The notes beneath the pieces are model-generated. The model made no database searches. It saw only the letters and a list, made by a program, of their open reading frames with translations, and had not been told where the DNA came from. A stretch of 10,659 bases of DNA from Pseudomonadota bacterium (lineage in GTDB: Bacteria; Pseudomonadota; Alphaproteobacteria; Rhizobiales; Aestuariivirgaceae). Shown here in pieces: positions 7,710-10,659 of this stretch (its first letter is position 1; each line of letters begins with the position of its first letter). The stretch covers positions 1-10,659 of the forward strand of contig JAEKFU010000087.1 in assembly GCA_016522385.1 (NCBI GenBank). Reading direction: 5' to 3'. The translations under genes were made by a program, and so were the position numbers.

Positions 7710-8495
7710 CTAGTCGCGACCCAACAGGCGCATCTTGATGGGTCCTTCCCGACTACCGTGGACCAGCTGCAACACATGTGGATTGTTTGACGCCTCGATT
7801 TCGCTCGTTGCGCCGCCCCAGACCACAGCGCCCTCATGCAACATAAAGAGATGATCGTACTCGCGGCGGGCGGCCGCCATGTCGCTAGTGATCGACAACA
7901 CCGTCGCACCAATCTTGTCGCTGCAATGATTGATCAGCTTGTTGATTGCCGCTGTGGTAATCGGGTCAAGTCCGGCAGTTGGCTCGTCCAGCAATAGCAG
8001 GGACGGGTCGCCGGCCAAAGCCCGTGCGATGCCGACGCGCTTTTGCATCCCACCGGAAAGTTGCGCTGGTAGAAGATCAGCAGTACCGGCTGGGAGGTTA
8101 ACCATGGCCAACTTCTCAATAGCAACGCGCCTTGCTTCCGTGCGGTCAATACCAAAGTTGTAGATGAGTTTGAAACTGACGTTTTCCCAAACGCTGAGAC
8201 TGTCGAAAAGGCCGCCATACTGAAACAAAACCCCCACCGACTGCATTAGCCGAATATGGCTGCTATCCCCGGCGTTGGTCACGGTCTCATCGTCGATCTC
8301 GATACTGCCGGAATCAGTCTGGTATATGCCGGCCACGCACTTCATCAGCACTGTTTTGCCCGAAGCTGCCGGGCCGATCAGCACAGACTTCCGACCTGCT
8401 GGAACTTCAAGGTTTATGTCGCGCAAAACCTGCTTGACGCCAAACTGCTTACACAGACCCGCGATCCGAATCTTAATATCTGCATTCCCGGCCAT
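7710..8495 (-). CDS. MlaF-like ABC transporter ATP-binding protein (orphan)
   Basis: A 261-residue cytoplasmic ATPase resembling the MlaF/Ttg2A group, which powers MlaE permeases in phospholipid or lipophilic-compound transport. Walker A is GPAASGKT (41-48), the Q-loop is Q92 in LFQYGGLFDSLSVWENVSF, the signature is LSGGMQKR (146-153), and Walker B is LLLLDE (166-171) followed by the D-loop AGLDP. The H-loop, normally xTHD, reads ITSD, so the conserved histidine is S204. QYGGLFDSL-V-ENV and the GGMQKR signature are typical of the Mla branch. Start at the ATG 8493-8495, with a modest GCAAGG site upstream. No mlaE, mlaD, mlaC or other transporter gene lies beside it; the only upstream candidate is a possible 44-residue peptide ending 27 bp before this start. 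It either pairs with a permease encoded elsewhere or is a leftover of a lost operon. Confidence 0.88.
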   Translation of the reverse strand: MAGNADIKIRIAGLCKQFGVKQVLRDINLEVPAGRKSVLIGPAASGKTVLMKCVAGIYQTDSGSIEIDDETVTNAGDSSHIRLMQSVGVLFQYGGLFDSLSVWENVSFKLIYNFGIDRTEARRVAIEKLAMVNLPAGTADLLPAQLSGGMQKRVGIARALAGDPSLLLLDEPTAGLDPITTAAINKLINHCSDKIGATVLSITSDMAAARREYDHLFMLHEGAVVWGGATSEIEASNNPHVLQLVHGSREGPIKMRLLGRD

Positions 8496-8522
8496 TCAAC
8501 ACAACCTTGCCTACGTTCCAAG

Positions 8523-8657
8523 TCAGACTATGCCTTCAGCAGTTCGCTTCTTGGTATGACCCGCATTGAGGTTGGCTGTGAGAGCGCCCGACAAAAAAAG
8601 ATCCAAGACGCATACGATTACCTGCCAATGGAACATTGGACCGTCTTTCGTGATCAT
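8523..8657 (-). CDS. Possible 44-residue small membrane peptide upstream of the ABC ATPase
   Basis: An ATG at 8657 follows a strong GGGAGGA ribosome binding site (8661-8667, short spacing) and opens a 44-codon frame ending at 8523, 27 bp before the ABC ATPase start on the same strand. The peptide has a charged start (MITKDGP), one hydrophobic stretch at about residues 9-28 (FHWQVIVCVLDLFLSGALTA) and a basic tail (HTKKR), compatible with a single membrane span. A CCAATG-gaa-CATTGG hairpin (8625-8639) lies inside its first codons. I recognise no family. It may be a real small protein, a leader peptide or chance; the ribosome binding site and operon-like position are the only support. Confidence 0.35.
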   Translation of the reverse strand: MITKDGPMFHWQVIVCVLDLFLSGALTANLNAGHTKKRTAEGIV

Positions 8658-9186
8658 GTTTCCTCCCTGCGCGTGTGTGTTTGCAGGGTGGTGGGCTCTG
8701 TCTGGCTCACAGCAAGTCCCTCCCCGCAGCAGCACGCCCACCAATTCATAGCTTTGCACTGGTACCGGGCGGCGCGCGAACACTAGACTCAAATGAAGGT
8801 ATGCATCAAACTGAAACTAGTTTGAGGTAAGAGCTAATCTATACGATTGATCGAGCAACGCCTGCAGTTTGGGTTGGTTCTGGCAGACTGCAATCGGACT
8901 CTGCCCACAGGTGTCGGAATTTCCAGACACGAAGAAATTATATTATTGTCAATTACTTATGTAACTTCCGATCTTTGATGTCGAAATTTTTTTCTGCGGC
9001 CCAGTGCGAACAGATTCTCCTCAGATCGAATGTAGGCGTCTTAGTCGCAAAGATTGTCTAATCAACATGTAAAGAACAAATGATTCCAGAATTCCACTGC
9101 GGCAGTGTAGGTCGTGATGGGTTGCCGCGGCGCAATCGCCTGGGCAATGATTTGAGTATTTTGTGATCCAACCAGAAATGTAGCCC
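8658..9186. other. Gene-free, partly AT-rich intergenic region with dyad symmetries
   Basis: No convincing gene is seen. It contains TCAAACT (8806-8812) with AGTTTGA (8819-8825), and GTGTCGGAA with TTCC-A-GACAC (8911-8930, arms of nine bases with one bulged A). An AT-rich block follows (about 8935-8995, including the poly-T run in GAAATTTTTTTCTG). The dyads and AT-rich block sit between the divergent ABC and GcvT-like genes and are reasonable places for operators and the promoters of both. A -35-like TTGTCA occurs at 8946-8951 but has no good -10 at the proper spacing. Confidence 0.4.
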
Positions 9187-10371
9187 ATGAACTGGCAAGA
9201 ACTCTCAGACCTGACCAATACAACCCGAGTTAGCGCAAGACGTTTTGAGGAATCGCCTTACGTCGAGCGCTATGAGACCGCGGAAATGGTGCGTGGCGTT
9301 TATGCTGGCCGTTTTTTCCCGGTATTCAATGGCGAGGATCCGATCCAAAAATACTGGGTCTTGCGGTGCAAGGCCGCGATCTACGATGTGCCGGAAAAAC
9401 CGGTGGAGATTTCCGGACCTGACGCCCTGCCGTTCCTTGAGAAAGTTTTCGCGAGAACCATCTCCACGCTGAAGGAAGGCCGCGGACTCTACACCATTGC
9501 CTGCACGCCCAAGGGCGGCGTGTTCATGGATGGCATCATGTTCAAGCTGGCGACGAACCGCTACTGGTATGTGCAAGCTGACGGGGCACTGGAAACCTGG
9601 CTCGTCGCCCACAGCGGCGGTTACGACATCACCATTTCGGACCCGAACTCACGCGCCATCCAGATCCAAGGGCCTGCCTCCCTTGACGTCATGCGGCAAG
9701 CCTCCGCCGGGGCTATCGACGAAAACATGCGATACTTCCAGTCGGGCTTTTTCGATCTCGGCGGGCAGGAATTGTATGTCTCCAGAACCGGCTTCACCGG
9801 CGAGCTCGGATTCGAGATCTACTGCCAGGGCGAGGCGACGGACCACGGGGCGTTGTGGGATCACCTGATGGCATCGGGCGATCCGTTCGGCATGGAGTTT
9901 TCCAGCACGAGTTCGCTGACGACCCGCCGCATCGAGGCAGGTATCCTTGGCAACATGACTGATATGGACATCACCATGACGCCGTTCGAGGCGGGTCTTG
10001 GCGCATTTGTCGACATGCAAAAGGAAGACTTCGTCGGGCGGGCAGCGCTCGTCGATGCGGACCGTCGGCCGCTGCTCCTTGGCTTGAAATGCCCGGACGC
10101 GACGCCGACCATGAGCTCCATTGTACTCGACGGCGACAATCCCGTCGGACGTATAACAGCCGGCACCCATTCTCCAACACTTGGCTGTGGTGTGGGATAT
10201 GTCAGGTTCAAGCAAGCGGGCGATTGGAGCAGACGCACCCTACGCCTCAGGTTCCCGGACGGGAAGGAACACCCGTGTGAGATCGTGGACCTACCATTCT
10301 TTGATCACAACAAAGAGATTGCCAGGGGGATAGACAGGACAATCCCGCGCCCCGCAAATGCGGCAGAGTAA
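9187..10371 (+). CDS. GcvT-like folate-dependent methyltransferase/demethylase (DmdA-like branch)
   Basis: A 394-residue cytoplasmic protein of the aminomethyltransferase fold, slightly longer than GcvT or DmdA (about 360-370). Motifs: VEISGPDALPFLEKVF (73-88), KGGVFMDGIMFKL (109-121), AIQIQGPASLDVM (157-169), VSRTGFTGELGFEIY (198-212), TPFEAGLGAFVDMQKEDFVG (265-284), and the C-terminal barrel GRITAGTHSPTLGCGVGYV (321-339). In the GGVIDD motif of GcvT the first, catalytic Asp is Met here (M114), with only D115 kept. That loss, plus the NRYWYVQADG stretch, resembles redox-neutral methyltransferases such as DMSP demethylase DmdA, which pass a methyl group to THF. The substrate is not identifiable from sequence. 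The ATG at 9187 lacks a good ribosome binding site; ATG 9286 (residue 34) is an alternative but would remove conserved N-terminal sequence. A VOC gene starts 18 bp after the stop, suggesting one transcript. Confidence 0.85.
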   Translation: MNWQELSDLTNTTRVSARRFEESPYVERYETAEMVRGVYAGRFFPVFNGEDPIQKYWVLRCKAAIYDVPEKPVEISGPDALPFLEKVFARTISTLKEGRGLYTIACTPKGGVFMDGIMFKLATNRYWYVQADGALETWLVAHSGGYDITISDPNSRAIQIQGPASLDVMRQASAGAIDENMRYFQSGFFDLGGQELYVSRTGFTGELGFEIYCQGEATDHGALWDHLMASGDPFGMEFSSTSSLTTRRIEAGILGNMTDMDITMTPFEAGLGAFVDMQKEDFVGRAALVDADRRPLLLGLKCPDATPTMSSIVLDGDNPVGRITAGTHSPTLGCGVGYVRFKQAGDWSRRTLRLRFPDGKEHPCEIVDLPFFDHNKEIARGIDRTIPRPANAAE

Positions 10372-10464
10372 GTCAGGGAGACATCACCATGCTCGCCTAT
10401 GTCATGGTTGGAACCAGCGATTTGCAGCGCTCCATCGCGTTCTATGACGGCGTGCTCGCGCCGC

Positions 10465-10578
10465 TAGAGCGTTTCTTTCTCATGTGGAATCATTTGACCG
10501 CGTTTCTGCGTCTGCTGGCTAGGCATGCTTCACGCCGTGGTCTGATTGACCACAAGCGGAGCATAACGACGTCCAGCG
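10465..10578 (+). repeat. Dispersed intergenic repeat element, including copy 2 of the 69-bp repeat
   Basis: The segment starts at the point where VOC similarity ends, with TAGAGCGTTTC and GTGGAATCATTTGACCGCGT, which resembles short palindromic/mosaic repeats scattered through rhizobial genomes (remembered, not searched). Its right part, 10510-10578, matches the reverse complement of 4074-4142 at 65 of 69 positions and carries the GTGGTC-n5-GACCAC dyad at 10537-10553. The right edge of the element is not defined and may extend past 10578. Confidence 0.55.
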
Positions 10579-10630
10579 GGCGCACAAACACGGCCTTCGG
10601 TGGCCCAAATCCGGCCATCGGACGTCGTTA
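10564..10630. repeat. 11-bp perfect inverted repeat with 45-bp loop
   Basis: TAACGACGTCC at 10564-10574 is mirrored by GGACGTCGTTA at 10620-10630. The left arm lies inside the 69-bp repeat and the right arm in unique sequence near the window end. It could mark the edges of a small inserted or inverted segment, or form a stem in RNA. Nothing coding was recognised between the arms. Confidence 0.45.
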
Positions 10631-10659
10631 CGGAACTTGCCCGATGACCCACATCGCGC

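Larger units (their letters stand above)
10389..10659 (+). pseudogene. VOC (glyoxalase/bleomycin-resistance) family gene, broken after codon 26
   Basis: The ATG at 10389 is preceded by CAGGGAG (10374-10380) at good spacing, 18 bp after the GcvT-like stop. It opens MLAYVMVGTSDLQRSIAFYD then GVLAPL, the classic first beta-strand and helix of single-domain VOC proteins (about 125 residues). After L26 (10466) the family similarity stops abruptly and the frame enters a repeat element (AGAGCGTTTC...). The frame stays open to the window end but encodes nothing VOC-like in any plus frame. The rest of the gene may lie beyond the window on the far side of the insertion, or be deleted. The original product would probably have been a metal-dependent lyase, isomerase or dioxygenase-type enzyme working with the upstream gene. 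Confidence 0.6.

Noticed and set aside
8523..8792. Longer 89-codon version of the small ORF upstream of the ABC ATPase
   Set aside because: The N-terminal extension has no ribosome binding site at its start and no family features; the internal ATG at 8657 with GGGAGGA is the better start.
1..10659. CRISPR array, tRNA or rRNA genes, or a known defence system
   Set aside because: No regularly spaced direct repeats, tRNA-like cloverleaf or rRNA sequence, and no defence-type protein domains were recognised in the window.

Overview
The window looks like a chromosomal stretch from an alphaproteobacterium, most likely a member of the Hyphomicrobiales (rhizobial order). This rests on the protein styles (LysR regulator, MlaF-like ATPase, HAMP-PAS adenylate cyclase, GcvT-like folate enzymes), the fairly GC-rich coding DNA, and a dispersed intergenic repeat that resembles rhizobial mosaic elements. 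No database search was possible, so the taxonomy is inference.

Layout: a LysR-type regulator (7-894, +) converges on a large single gene (1030-3690, -) that fuses a glycine-cleavage T-protein domain to a serine hydroxymethyltransferase domain. A gene-poor stretch (3691-4342) follows. It holds a palindrome, the 5' end of an IS30-like transposase gene, a 69-bp repeat copy, and two hairpins in the leader of the next gene. An orphan periplasmic solute-binding protein (4343-5125, +) converges on a membrane-bound adenylate cyclase (5236-7218, -). The next spacer (7219-7709) contains a decayed fragment of a small alphaproteobacterial protein. An orphan MlaF-like ABC ATPase (7710-8495, -) follows, with a possible 44-residue membrane peptide directly upstream. 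After about 530 bp of gene-free, partly AT-rich DNA comes a second, stand-alone GcvT-like enzyme (9187-10371, +). The start of a VOC/glyoxalase-fold gene follows it in operon arrangement. That gene is broken after codon 26 by a repeat element carrying the second, inverted copy of the 69-bp repeat.

The theme is one-carbon (tetrahydrofolate) metabolism. The fusion protein keeps the T-protein catalytic Asp and the SHMT PLP residues, so it could pass methylene-THF from an aminomethyl donor directly to serine synthesis. The second GcvT-like protein has Met where that Asp should be and resembles redox-neutral methyltransferases of the DmdA type. Small-molecule sensing (binding protein, cyclase, LysR regulator) and signs of past mobile-element activity (IS30 stub, paired inverted repeats, broken VOC gene, orphan ATPase) surround these enzymes.
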